From NCBI GenBank assembly GCA_903837595.1, contig CAILVI010000346.1, positions 1 through 58,882 of the forward strand: 58,882 nucleotides of DNA, in the 5' to 3' direction. Numbering within the stretch: the stretch's first letter is position 1; each line of letters starts with the position of its first letter. This stretch comes from an uncultured Thiodictyon sp. GTDB taxonomy: Bacteria; Pseudomonadota; Gammaproteobacteria; Chromatiales; Chromatiaceae. Shown piece after piece: positions 10,601 to 18,359 of this stretch. The translations under genes and the position numbers were made by a program. A model generated the notes under the pieces. It was not told where the DNA came from. It ran no database searches and worked only from the letters and a program-made list of their open reading frames with translations.

Positions 10601-10855
10601 GCCCGTGCGTTGTGCCCCGTCCTGGTCCCCCTGCAAATCGCCCGCGTCATCAAGCTCGTCGATCTCATCGGCGGCGGGATCGAGTCCGTCCTCGCCCTTG
10701 ACGATCGGAAACAGGATACCGGTTTGATAACGCTCCAACGGCTTGATGCGATGCAGATCCGCGGCATCAGGGGCGGAGCCGGCACGCCTGTCTGGTCCAA
10801 TCAGGCAACTGTACAGCCAGCGATAAAGGTCTTCACGACGGGCGTTGTAGTCCAT
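7604..10855 (-). CDS. drmA: DrmA-like SF2 helicase
   Basis: The 1,083-residue protein carries a helicase core of DrmA type. A long N-terminal region (1-430) is followed by Walker A TGGGKTEAYLG (~441-451), a probable zinc site formed by CPWC (~553-556) and CTNPGC (~577-582), a DELH motif II at ~643-646, motif III STAT (~679-682), and a C-terminal RecA lobe with ATNMVSVGLD, IQASSRVGR and YYRDQARSLSHYE. This is the helicase-C/DUF1998-associated family that also includes the helicase half of Druantia DruE, but here the DUF1998 part is a separate gene, as in DISARM. A plausible AGGAA ribosome binding site sits before the ATG. The preceding 154-codon ORF overlaps the start by 23 bp. Role: ATP-driven motor of an anti-phage complex (inference from family). 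Confidence 0.9.
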   Translation of the reverse strand: MDYNARREDLYRWLYSCLIGPDRRAGSAPDAADLHRIKPLERYQTGILFPIVKGEDGLDPAADEIDELDDAGDLQGDQDGAQRTGSSPTQPKRRFVPPSSVGVSFFVSGEDIRFQLIPRAVRYEPLNERTRVGRADDWQHVQLGGDAQARNLVAPAGGSVRTWREPVFDQRGELFVLWRPLADGWLVTASLSNTQDLQQIQDRNRSEAERNAKALFATELECVIDAGELGPYPGVQYDRLSDEEQELELQYRRHRVYAIGHGAAVDWDLKDDRVVAVRTEFLPRVEVPQISAEVPGSDQGVLDIAWLAGIADDLSVRCDALEQFVCGYASWVADTQTEVDGFSGRRQEAAKRICRRMTTAVARMTKGIGLLRADPQAARAFGFANQAMVRQMAQADQAAGRPAGDYRWRPFQLAFLLLSIESAVNEGSDDRDTLDLIWFPTGGGKTEAYLGLMAFVICWRRLKFGATGGGTTVLMRYTLRLLTKDQFRRAARLICALELLRRQTPELGGEEIALGLWVGGASSPNTFEEAKEARDQAVQDRARPPSLLVLETCPWCARPFTADQNYDSGAKYFRFNCTNPGCDFGRERPGVLPCNVVDAALYASPPTLLLATVDKFARLAWEERAGAFFGRDGNRPPELIIQDELHLIASALGSVAGLYEAGIETVLTLRGVQPKYIASTATIRMAGEQVRCLYGRDAAVFPPPGLDCENSYFARTVALSEQPGRLYIGYLAPARDRAHCLAPLAGALLVAPEVLFADAGADAAALLDAWWTVLVYHGSLKGVGISRNALEDIKTFMARYQAEVSEQRRAMGGDGADPVDPPAHPWQRRARLAQRLTQITSHMSADENARTFDRLRHPSTHPEALDLVLATNMVSVGLDVARLAVMVVNGQPLTTAEYIQASSRVGRGGVPGIVIANYYRDQARSLSHYESFCAYHESFYRYVEPTSVTPYTYQARLRALHAALIIAVRHTQARLAANKSAAGFDPADPAIGHLVEELKRRCRRAAGKDRGADTEKHIDALVAQWADAARRAQDGREHLVYHGGDGDRRDQRLIHSHEAKVPGLWATVNSMRNVENTALVKIL

Positions 10856-11297
10856 TCCGATTCCTGATCAAACCGCAGATCCCCTTTGTACAAACTGTTG
10901 CTTGCCAACGCAAGCATTGAGCCACGGAATCGTCCTGCGCACACAGACAATCCGGCGCGGCGCAGGGCAGATCGCGCAGGGCGTGGAGCAGGACCGCCGT
11001 CTCGGGGAAGCGGTGCCTGACCCAGGGCGGCAGCACCGAGCGGGCACCCGCCACCTGGAGCCAGGCGGTCGCATAGGCCAGGACCGAGCGTAGACGCGGG
11101 TCAGTCAGGTGGCGCAGGGCCTGCGTCTGGGCCGCGGTGCGGCAGACGCGTCCATCCCAGCAGCGGCGCAGCAGGTCCAGGACCCCCGGCACATCAGGCA
11201 GGTCGATCCCGAACGCGGCGAAGACCAACGCGACCCCGGAGCCACCGGTGGCCGCGGACTCCAACCCGGTCGCCCCGCGAAAACAGAGCATGAGCAC
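10833..11297 (-). CDS. Small unknown protein, first ORF of the DISARM-like operon
   Basis: A 154-codon ORF starts with GTG or the ATG two codons later and ends 23 bp inside drmA, so it would be co-transcribed with it. The product is helical and contains Cys residues near its end (CAAPDCLC, CLRW, VCTKGIC). I do not recognise the family. Amino-acid composition looks like real coding, and the overlap with drmA supports a gene, but no homology can be claimed. It could be a regulator or an accessory subunit. The opposite strand starts the signalling operon 128 bp away, so 11298-11425 must hold both promoters; I could not pick reliable -35/-10 boxes there. Confidence 0.55.
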   Translation of the reverse strand: MLMLCFRGATGLESAATGGSGVALVFAAFGIDLPDVPGVLDLLRRCWDGRVCRTAAQTQALRHLTDPRLRSVLAYATAWLQVAGARSVLPPWVRHRFPETAVLLHALRDLPCAAPDCLCAQDDSVAQCLRWQATVCTKGICGLIRNRNGLQRPS

Positions 11298-11425
11298 TCC
11301 ATGACCACCGCCGGCCTTGCCCGCCGCGCGCGGCGGGACTATGCTTCATCGTCCAAGTATCTTGGGCGTTTGTCTGTCTTATCCGCCAGCGCACTCCCCC
11401 TGCCCGCTTACCCGGAGCCTAAACC

Positions 11426-12292
11426 ATGAGCGCCACCGTCTATCGACAGGAAAGCAAGGAATTCCAGATGAAGGTCGTCTGGCCGCCCGCCGGCCAGACC
11501 GCCGACCTGAAACCGGGGGTCACGGACAAGCAGATATTCCAGCATGTCACGAATACCATCAGCGCGGTGGTCAGGCAGCTGGCCGGCGCGAAAAAGACGG
11601 AACTCGTCTTTAACAACAATCTCTGGCGCCGCGAAGGTATCCGGTATGACACGGCCGGCGGTGATCTCAAACGAAATAACCTGACATTGGCCATCGAGGC
11701 CACCGACGAAAAGACCAAATTGAAATGCAAGCAACATCAGTTTATACCCGAACTGCTGTTCGACACACCCAAGAATTCGCCATGCCTGCCGGATGAGCAA
11801 GCGGCCAGCCACTACCAGCATCACGCAACCAAATTCAAGCTGGAAGAGGACCTGCATTTCAGCAACATCAAGTACTGCGCGTCGGGTTCTTTATTCGTCA
11901 AGGGGCGCGCCACGAAAGTCAGCACCCTGGATGACTTCAACAAGTATTTTCCGAGCCTGGCCACCCTACTCGCTCCCACTATACCCTTAAAGCCGCTGTC
12001 ACATTGGGATGAGGCAGTCTTCGACGACATGTTGACCGACTGGGGAAAGGGCGCTTTTTCCACCTGGATGCTGGTCAATCGCTGGGACTGGGGGACCAAT
12101 ACCCTGCTGGAATCCGAACTCTCATTCAAGGTGGAAAAGGCGATGGCAGATGACTGGGATTACCATCAATTGCGCCAGGCCGCGACGCTCTATCTTGAAT
12201 TACAGAGGAGCGGCATCTTTCGGGCCGCACCGCCCATCTTCTTTTACGACAATCCGGTGTCGTCAACCGACATCATCGTCGCTGGCAAATGA
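11426..12292 (+). CDS. CYTH-like domain protein (tentative)
   Basis: A 288-residue protein preceded by a GGAG ribosome binding site. Residues ~65-105 read RYDTAGGDLKRNNLTLAIE followed by TKLKCKQ. This resembles the YyDT...L...LRIR...lK pattern of CYTH/triphosphate tunnel enzymes, which hydrolyse triphosphates or polyphosphate. The N-terminal ExExK signature of CYTH proteins is not obvious, so the assignment is weak. The C-terminal half (~150-288) is unlike anything I recognise. Local GC is lower than in the neighbours. The stop overlaps the ATG of the PhnD-like gene (ATGA), so the two are translated together. A link to phosphate or phosphonate sensing is attractive because of that neighbour, but is inference. 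Confidence 0.45.
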   Translation: MSATVYRQESKEFQMKVVWPPAGQTADLKPGVTDKQIFQHVTNTISAVVRQLAGAKKTELVFNNNLWRREGIRYDTAGGDLKRNNLTLAIEATDEKTKLKCKQHQFIPELLFDTPKNSPCLPDEQAASHYQHHATKFKLEEDLHFSNIKYCASGSLFVKGRATKVSTLDDFNKYFPSLATLLAPTIPLKPLSHWDEAVFDDMLTDWGKGAFSTWMLVNRWDWGTNTLLESELSFKVEKAMADDWDYHQLRQAATLYLELQRSGIFRAAPPIFFYDNPVSSTDIIVAGK

Positions 12293-13152
12293 TGGTGAAC
12301 TGTCGTCACATCGCTGGCAGGCGCCCCCTATGGTGCCTGCTCTTGCTCGCCCTGCTCGCGGGTCGCGCACTGGCAGACGAGCCGAAGGTTCTGATCTTTT
12401 CCTCTTACGCGACCGAACGCCCGTCGGAAGAGATCCGCAAGATGGAGCCGTTCCGCAAGGCCATCGAACAAGGACTGCGCGAACGCGGACAAGACTTGCG
12501 GGTGGAGGTACGGATCTTCCCCACTTACGAGGAGGGCGTGCATGCTATCGTTCGTGGCGAAGTCGATTTTTCCCGACTTGGACCCGCCAGTTACGTGATC
12601 GCCAAACAGCGTAATCCCGATGTGAACCTACTGGCGGTCGAGGCGCATGACGGCAAGAAAGATTTCTCCGGTTTGATCGTCGTCGCCAAGGATTCGAGCA
12701 TTCAGAGCCTGGCCGATCTGCGCGGCAAGAGATTCGCATTTGGCGATCCCACCTCGACCACCGGACGTTATCTGGCCCAAGCCGAACTGGCCAAGGCCGG
12801 CATCACTGCCAAGGACCTGGCCAGCTACGAATACCTGGGTCGCCACGACAAGGTGGTCTTTGCCGTCGCCAGCGGCACCCATGATGCCGGCGCCAGCAAC
12901 GAGGGTACCGTTCAGAAATATGCCGCTGAGCGCGGTCTGCGCGAACTGGCCCGCTTCCCCAGCCCCACTCAAGCCTGGGTGGCACGCAGTGGGCTGGATA
13001 CCAACGTCGCGGCGGCCCTGCGCAGTACGCTGCTGTCCATGACGGGCCCCGCCTTGGATTATCTCGACCGCAACGGCTTCCTCCCGGCCGACGACAGCAA
13101 TTACGACGAACTGCGTAAGGGCATTGAGGCCGCCCGCGGGTTTGGTGGCTAG
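12289..13152 (+). CDS. PhnD-type periplasmic substrate-binding protein
   Basis: A 287-residue exported protein with a Sec signal peptide (basic start, LLLLALLAG core, cleavage near ALA-DEP). The mature part has the phosphate/phosphite/phosphonate-binding PhnD/SsuA2 fold: LIFSSYATERP at the front, YEEGVHAIVRGEVDFSRLGPASYVIA, LRGKRFAFGDPTSTTGRYL and GRHDKVVFAVASGTHDAGA. No ABC permease or ATPase gene is nearby. Instead the histidine kinase gene starts 2 bp later. This layout suggests the protein presents its ligand to the kinase rather than to a transporter, as known for other sensor-linked PhnD-like proteins. The ligand cannot be read from the sequence. Confidence 0.85.
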   Translation: MMVNCRHIAGRRPLWCLLLLALLAGRALADEPKVLIFSSYATERPSEEIRKMEPFRKAIEQGLRERGQDLRVEVRIFPTYEEGVHAIVRGEVDFSRLGPASYVIAKQRNPDVNLLAVEAHDGKKDFSGLIVVAKDSSIQSLADLRGKRFAFGDPTSTTGRYLAQAELAKAGITAKDLASYEYLGRHDKVVFAVASGTHDAGASNEGTVQKYAAERGLRELARFPSPTQAWVARSGLDTNVAAALRSTLLSMTGPALDYLDRNGFLPADDSNYDELRKGIEAARGFGG

Positions 13153-13154
13153 CC

Positions 13155-14990
13155 ATGTCGTTAGCCTCGAAGATCTTCTGGAACACATTACTGGTCCTCG
13201 CGATCGTGCTGGGCCTCACCGGCTGGTGGTCGGTTGAAAACGAGCGCGCGGCGCTGGAAGAGACCATCGCCAAGCATGGCAAGGCCATGGCGCAATCGTT
13301 GGCCGCGTTCAGCATTGAGGCGCTGGTGGCACAGGACTACCCGAGTCTCGATAAGGCACTGCGCACCATTGGCCACAACGCCGACAACATTGTTTATCTG
13401 CAGATCAGTCGCGGCGGGCATGTCGTTGCCACCTTCGGCCAGCGCGGTGTCGGACAGACATTCACCGCGGCGGTCATCCTCAACGAGGAGGGTCCGGAAC
13501 AACAGCAGATTGGTGAGGTGAGTGCCATACTCTCAAAACGCGATGGCAATCGCCTGATGGCAGCGCGCATCGGTCATCTATTACTCAATTCACTGATCCT
13601 GTTTATCGTACTGGCGCTGGCGCTGCACATCCTGATCCACCGTCTGGTGCTTAAGCGCGTGGCGCAACTGACCAAAGCGACCGATGGCGTGATTGCCGAA
13701 CATACCCCCGAGCGGGCCGGCACACCAGCAGCATCGGCCGGCGACGAACTCGACCTGCTGCATGCGCGTTACGCCAACCTGCTGTGGGGACTTGACTTGC
13801 GGGAACGGGAACGCACCTTCACCATGGCCAAGCTACAGGCCACCCAAGCCCTCCTCGACGATGTGGCCAACGCCCTGCCGGCAGCCCTGATCGTACTCAC
13901 CCGGGCGTTGCAGATCCAATATTGCAATCGCGCCGCTCATGAACTGGCCGGTCGCACGCTGCCATCCGGCCAGGCGCAAGCGCTGCTTGCCACCCTGCTG
14001 CCGCCGCTGGCACCACACCTGGCGCGGATTGCCGAAGTCGCTGACAATCGCCAGGCCATCGAATTGCAGCGCCAATTTTGGCCGCTCGCCAATGATCAAC
14101 GCATCGTCAATATTGCCGTCTATCCCCTATCCACCACGGCGGCGGGCGGCCTCGTCATCCGGATTGATGACGTGACCGAACGCACGCGGCTGGAAGAACT
14201 GATGATCCAGTCTGAAAAGCTCTCCTCCATCGGCGGATTGGCGGCCGGCGTGGCGCACGAAATCAACAATCCGCTGGGCGTGATGATCCAGGCGGCACAG
14301 AATATTGAACGCCGGATGTCAGATGGGATCGAGGCCAATCAGCGCACCGCCCGCGAATTGGGGACAGATATCACCACCGTGCGCGCCTACCTGGAGAAAC
14401 GCAGTATCCTGGTCTTTTTGGACGACATCAAGAACGATGGTGCGCGCGCCGCCAAGATCGTACGCAACCTGCTGGAATTCAGTCGCAAGACCGAGCCGGT
14501 CCGCGAAGAAACGGGGCTGGCTGAATTGGTAGAACGCGCCGTCGAATTGGCGTGCAAGGATTACGACCTGAAAAAGCGCTATGACTTTCGGCGGATCAAG
14601 CTGGAGGTGGACGTGGCCGCCGGCTTGCCGGTGGTACCGATGATTCGCAGCGAGGTTGAACAGGTTATCCTGAACCTGCTGAAAAATGCGGCCCAGGCCC
14701 TGTTCGAGAAATTCAACGAGGACAGCCGCGAAGAACCACAGATCAGCATTCGGGCGAGCGCCACCGACCACTATGCCGAACTGCGGGTGCAAGATAACGG
14801 ACCCGGCTTTGGCGAGGAGGCGAAACGCCGCGCCTTCGAGCCGTTCTTTACCACCAAGGCGCCCGGGGCTGGCACCGGACTGGGGCTCTGGGTCTCGTAC
14901 ATGATCATGACCGACAAGCACCACGGCCAGTTGTTGCTCGAATCCACGCCCGGTCAGGGCGCCACCTTCATCCTGCGCTTTCCGTTATGA
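13155..14990 (+). CDS. Membrane sensor histidine kinase
   Basis: A 611-residue kinase. One membrane helix lies at ~8-27 and a second at ~140-163, enclosing a ~110-residue periplasmic sensor region that could contact the PhnD-like protein. A HAMP-like linker, a PAS-like region (~230-340), a HisKA domain with GVAHEINNPLG (phospho-acceptor H368), and a HATPase_c domain (DNGPGFG, FEPFFTTK, GTGLGLWVS) follow. An unusual insert of about 45 residues sits between the H box and the conserved ILVFLDDIKNDGARAAKIVRN stretch. The stop overlaps the receiver gene (ATGA). It phosphorylates one or both of the downstream receivers. Confidence 0.92.
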   Translation: MSLASKIFWNTLLVLAIVLGLTGWWSVENERAALEETIAKHGKAMAQSLAAFSIEALVAQDYPSLDKALRTIGHNADNIVYLQISRGGHVVATFGQRGVGQTFTAAVILNEEGPEQQQIGEVSAILSKRDGNRLMAARIGHLLLNSLILFIVLALALHILIHRLVLKRVAQLTKATDGVIAEHTPERAGTPAASAGDELDLLHARYANLLWGLDLRERERTFTMAKLQATQALLDDVANALPAALIVLTRALQIQYCNRAAHELAGRTLPSGQAQALLATLLPPLAPHLARIAEVADNRQAIELQRQFWPLANDQRIVNIAVYPLSTTAAGGLVIRIDDVTERTRLEELMIQSEKLSSIGGLAAGVAHEINNPLGVMIQAAQNIERRMSDGIEANQRTARELGTDITTVRAYLEKRSILVFLDDIKNDGARAAKIVRNLLEFSRKTEPVREETGLAELVERAVELACKDYDLKKRYDFRRIKLEVDVAAGLPVVPMIRSEVEQVILNLLKNAAQALFEKFNEDSREEPQISIRASATDHYAELRVQDNGPGFGEEAKRRAFEPFFTTKAPGAGTGLGLWVSYMIMTDKHHGQLLLESTPGQGATFILRFPL

Positions 14991-15376
14991 ATACCCCTCT
15001 CCCCTGCCGGATTTTGGTCGTTGAAGACCACCCGAGCTTACGCCGCAATCTGGTCGCACTGCTGGAAGACGAAGACTTTGTGGTCAGTGAGGCCGCCAGT
15101 GGCGAGGACGCCCTGAAGCTCATCGCCGAACAGGATTTTCAGGTCGCCGTCGTGGACGTGCGCCTACCGGGCATGAACGGGATTGAATTGATCGAGCGGG
15201 CCGGCGGCGCCTACCCGCACCTGCGCTTTCTCATTCACACCGGCTCGGTCGACTATGTCCTGACGCCTGAAATCATCGCCCTGGGGATGGGTGAGGACGA
15301 CGTTTTCTACAAACCGATCTCCGATCTGGAGACTTTTTTTTCCCGTATCCGCTGCCTCTGCGGGGGTGCTGACTGA
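14987..15376 (+). CDS. Single-domain response regulator receiver
   Basis: A 129-residue CheY-like receiver without output domain. The acidic pocket is ED at 13-14, the phospho-acceptor is D57 (VVDVRLPGMNG), a Thr follows in LIHTGS, and the conserved Lys is in FYKPIS. It overlaps the kinase gene by four bases and the HD-GYP gene by one base. In such layouts it can act as a phosphate sink or a relay intermediate; which applies here is not visible. Confidence 0.92.
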   Translation: MNTPLPCRILVVEDHPSLRRNLVALLEDEDFVVSEAASGEDALKLIAEQDFQVAVVDVRLPGMNGIELIERAGGAYPHLRFLIHTGSVDYVLTPEIIALGMGEDDVFYKPISDLETFFSRIRCLCGGAD

Positions 15377-16416
15377 TGACCACAGAGCCGCTGCGGCTGC
15401 TGACGATCGATGATGACGACCGCCTGCGCCGCAGCCTGCGCGCCTACTTTGAAGACTCCGGCATGACGGTCTTTGAGGCCGACAATGGCATCGAGGGTCT
15501 GGCGGTCTTTGCGGCGCAGCACCCGGATGTGGTGTTAGTCGACCTCATGATGCCTGGGATGAATGGACTGGCGGTGATCGAGGAACTCGCCAAGCTCAGC
15601 CCGCAGACCCCCGCCATTGTGGTGTCCGGGACCTCCGACCTGAATGACGCGGTGGAGGCCCTACACCGCGGGGTCTGGGATTATGTCACCAAGCCGATCA
15701 TCAGCCTGGCCGCGCTCGAGCATACCGTTAATAAGTGCGTTGATCGCGCCCGCCTGATCAAAGAAAACGAACGGTATCGTCTGAACCTGGAAGAACTGGT
15801 GGTGGAGCGCACGCAGGAAGTGGCACGGACCCGTTTGCAGATCATTCAGCGTCTGGGCCGCGCGGGCGAATATCGGGACAATGAAACCGGCATGCACGTC
15901 ATCCGCATGAGCCAGGTCTCGCGCTTACTGGCGCTCAAGGCCGGCATGAGCGAAGGTGATGCGGAAACCCTGCTGCTGGCGGCCCCGATGCATGACGTCG
16001 GCAAGATCGGGATTTCGGACCAAATCCTGCTCAAACCGGGACAGCTGACACCGGCCGAGTGGGAGATCATGAAAAGCCATCCCCAGATCGGCGCCGACAT
16101 CATCGGTGAAGACCCGTCTGAGATCATGCGCCTGGCAGCGATTATCGCACTGACACACCACGAAAAATGGGATGGCAGCGGCTACCCGAAGGGGCTGCGT
16201 GGCCAGAATATCCCGCTGCAAGCACGGGTTGTGGCTATTGCCGACGTCTTCGATGCACTCACGAGCCGTCGCCCCTACAAGGAGGCCTGGCCGTGCGAGC
16301 AGGCACTGGATCAGATCCGGGCGGGCACCGGCAGTCATTTCGACCCTAACCTGGTGCCACTGTTTCTGGACATCGTTCCGGAGGTATTGGCCATCCGGCA
16401 ACAGTATCAGGACTGA
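15376..16416 (+). CDS. Receiver-HD-GYP c-di-GMP phosphodiesterase
   Basis: A 346-residue response regulator. Residues 1-~125 form a receiver with D56 (VDLMMPGMNG) and Lys in YVTKPI. A coiled linker leads to a canonical HD-GYP domain: metal ligands in MHDVGKIG, later HHEKWDGSGYPKGL, and ADVFDALTSRRPYKEAW. Family members hydrolyse c-di-GMP to pGpG or GMP in the cytoplasm. All signature residues are present, in contrast to the degenerate EAL protein at the left edge. As the last gene of the operon it is the likely output of the PhnD-like/kinase sensor. Confidence 0.93.
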   Translation: MTTEPLRLLTIDDDDRLRRSLRAYFEDSGMTVFEADNGIEGLAVFAAQHPDVVLVDLMMPGMNGLAVIEELAKLSPQTPAIVVSGTSDLNDAVEALHRGVWDYVTKPIISLAALEHTVNKCVDRARLIKENERYRLNLEELVVERTQEVARTRLQIIQRLGRAGEYRDNETGMHVIRMSQVSRLLALKAGMSEGDAETLLLAAPMHDVGKIGISDQILLKPGQLTPAEWEIMKSHPQIGADIIGEDPSEIMRLAAIIALTHHEKWDGSGYPKGLRGQNIPLQARVVAIADVFDALTSRRPYKEAWPCEQALDQIRAGTGSHFDPNLVPLFLDIVPEVLAIRQQYQD

Positions 16417-16424
16417 GACTCGGA

Positions 16425-16556
16425 TAACGGCCATGGCGCCCGCGCCAACCCGGACGATGAAAGTGGCGGGCGCCTTGGCCGTTCCCCCACCCCGCCCTCC
16501 CCCAGAGGGGGAGGGAGGATTGGAGCGCGCTCCCGGCGCGACTTTCACGGTAAAAT
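16425..16556 (+). repeat. Dispersed intergenic repeat, copy 1
   Basis: This ~130-bp stretch matches 39864-39990 through most of its length: both begin with taacggccatggcgcc, both contain gccttggcc, and both end with the same core ttggagcgcgctcccggcgc followed by gact. Within it, 16495-16503 and 16507-16515 form a 9-bp perfect hairpin with a 3-nt loop. It lies between the HD-GYP stop and the sulfotransferase start, eight bases before that ATG. Confidence 0.75.
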
Positions 16557-16563
16557 CCCACCT

Positions 16564-17247
16564 ATGCTGCTCTCCATCAAACACCGCTTCCTCTACGTCC
16601 ATATCGCCAAGACCGGGGGGACCAGCGTACGCGCCGCCCTGGAGCGGCTGCGCTGGACCGATCCCTGGTCCTGGTCCATGTACCTGTGCAGCCGCCTCAG
16701 CCACCTGAGCGGTCACCGCACCGGCACCAAATTCCCCCGCCACTCCAAGATAGTGGCAGCCAAGGAACTGCTGCCAAAAGAGTTTTTTGATCAGCTCTAC
16801 AAGTTCGGCTTCGTGCGAAACCCATGGGACTTGCAGGTGAGTTCCTTCCACCACATTCGGCGGGAGCGACCCCAGTTTTTGGGCGGCCACACCGACTTCG
16901 AGGGCTTTCTGCGATGGAAACTGGACCCGCAGCGCCCTTACCAGTACCACGTGGACACCTCCATCGAGTTGCAGACCGATTATCTGATCGACTTGCACGG
17001 CAACCTGGTGGTGGACTTCATCGGACGCTACGAGCGGCTGCATGCCGACTTCGCCACCGCCTGCGCCCGGATCGGCATCCCCACCCCGGCGCTCCCCCAC
17101 ACCCGCCAGGCAACCGACCGCGCCAAGGACTACCGCAGCTACTACACCACCGACACCGCGGAACTCATCGCCCGCCACTTCCAGCGGGATATCGAGATGC
17201 TGGGCTACGCCTTCGATCCGCCGGCCGGAAGCGATCCCCAAGCCTGA
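16564..17247 (+). CDS. Sulfotransferase-family protein
   Basis: The 227-residue product has the two PAPS-binding elements of the Sulfotransfer_2 family: HIAKTGGTSVRAAL (5'-phosphosulfate loop, residues ~15-28) and FGFVRNPWD (3'-phosphate motif, ~82-90). It has no signal peptide or membrane segment. Such enzymes transfer sulfate from PAPS to carbohydrate or other hydroxyls, often of surface polysaccharides; the acceptor here is unknown. No glycan biosynthesis genes are adjacent. The 5' flank is the dispersed repeat, leaving only a few bases of its own leader. Confidence 0.85.
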   Translation: MLLSIKHRFLYVHIAKTGGTSVRAALERLRWTDPWSWSMYLCSRLSHLSGHRTGTKFPRHSKIVAAKELLPKEFFDQLYKFGFVRNPWDLQVSSFHHIRRERPQFLGGHTDFEGFLRWKLDPQRPYQYHVDTSIELQTDYLIDLHGNLVVDFIGRYERLHADFATACARIGIPTPALPHTRQATDRAKDYRSYYTTDTAELIARHFQRDIEMLGYAFDPPAGSDPQA

Positions 17248-17343
17248 GGCGACGGATCGGATCACCGCCACCCGAGGCGCAGGAACCCCCATTGGTCTTA
17301 GAATGGCGGGGCTCGCCCCACCACCAACCCCTTGGAGCCCGCC

Positions 17344-18312
17344 ATGCCTTCGCCCACCACCCTGGAGGTCGCCGACCAGGTCTTCCGCATCGAGACCGGA
17401 CTCTATCGCCACGGGCTCGCCGCCTGCTATCTGGTGCGCTCGCACGACCGACTGGCGTTCGTGGACACCGGCACCGCCTACACGGCACCGCACCTGCTTG
17501 AATTCATCAAGGCGTTGGGACTCTCGCCAGACCATGTCGACTATGTGATCCCGACTCATGTCCACCTGGACCACGCCGGGGGCTCAGGGGACCTGATGGC
17601 CGCCTGTCCCCGGGCGCAGTTGGTCGTCCACCCCAAAGGGGCGCCCCACCTGATCGACCCGGCGCGCCTGATCGCGGGGGCCAGCGCGGTCTACGGTGCG
17701 CAGGCCTTCGTGGCGGACTACAAGCACCTGATTCCGGTGCCCGCCGAGCGCGTCATCGCCGCCGCCGACGGCCAGACATTCGATCTGGGCGGGCGCACCC
17801 TGACTTTTCTCGACACCCCCGGTCACGCCAACCACCACGGCTGCATCTACGACGCCCAGACCCGCGGCTGCTTCACCGGCGATACCTTCGGCATCTCCTA
17901 CCGTGAGTTCGACCGGGCCGACGCCCCCTGGCTCTATGCCCCCACCACCCCGGTCGCCTTCGACCCGGACACCTGGCTCACCACCCTGGATAAGCTCATG
18001 GCCCTGGAACCCCAGGCCATGTACCTGACCCACTACGGCCGGGTGGACGCGCCGCAGCGCCTGGTGGACGGGCTGCGTGAGAGCATCCGCGCCATGGCCG
18101 CGATTGCCCTGGCCGAGCAGGGGCACGACGATGCCGGACGCGCGGCGCGGCTCAAGGACGCCGTCTCCCGCCACCTGGTCGGAGCCGCCCGCGACCACGG
18201 CGTTGACATGGACCACGGGCGCATCACCGAGCTGCTCGCACTCGACACCGAACTCAATGCCCAGGGGTTGGCGGTCTGGCTCAAGCGACTGGAGAGATTG
18301 CCCGCTGGGTGA
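17344..18312 (+). CDS. Metallo-beta-lactamase-fold hydrolase
   Basis: A 322-residue MBL-fold enzyme. Zinc ligands are in THVHLDHAGG, in the later TPGHANHHG, in FTGDTFG, and in the final LTHYGR. The ATG at 17344 is preferred over an in-frame TTG at 17332. It follows the sulfotransferase gene by ~100 bp. Family members include glyoxalase II-like and lactonase-like hydrolases; the C-terminal ~100-residue helical extension after THYGRVDAPQRL resembles uncharacterised MBL proteins. The substrate cannot be named. Confidence 0.88.
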   Translation: MPSPTTLEVADQVFRIETGLYRHGLAACYLVRSHDRLAFVDTGTAYTAPHLLEFIKALGLSPDHVDYVIPTHVHLDHAGGSGDLMAACPRAQLVVHPKGAPHLIDPARLIAGASAVYGAQAFVADYKHLIPVPAERVIAAADGQTFDLGGRTLTFLDTPGHANHHGCIYDAQTRGCFTGDTFGISYREFDRADAPWLYAPTTPVAFDPDTWLTTLDKLMALEPQAMYLTHYGRVDAPQRLVDGLRESIRAMAAIALAEQGHDDAGRAARLKDAVSRHLVGAARDHGVDMDHGRITELLALDTELNAQGLAVWLKRLERLPAG

Positions 18313-18359
18313 TTTCTCGTAGGATGCCGAGCGCAGCGAAACTCATCGTCGGCGCCGGC

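Noticed and set aside
5706-10855. Druantia as the identity of the helicase/DUF1998 pair
   Set aside because: Druantia DruE has helicase and DUF1998 in one very large protein with other Dru genes; here they are separate genes as in DISARM.
1278-11297. Complete class 1 or class 2 DISARM
   Set aside because: No methyltransferase motif (such as NPPF or PCQ-type), no HKD phospholipase motif and no SNF2-type DrmD found in the operon.
15925-17574. 549-codon minus-strand frame opposite HD-GYP, sulfotransferase and MBL genes
   Set aside because: It spans three well-supported plus-strand genes and a repeat; the peptide is low in recognisable structure.
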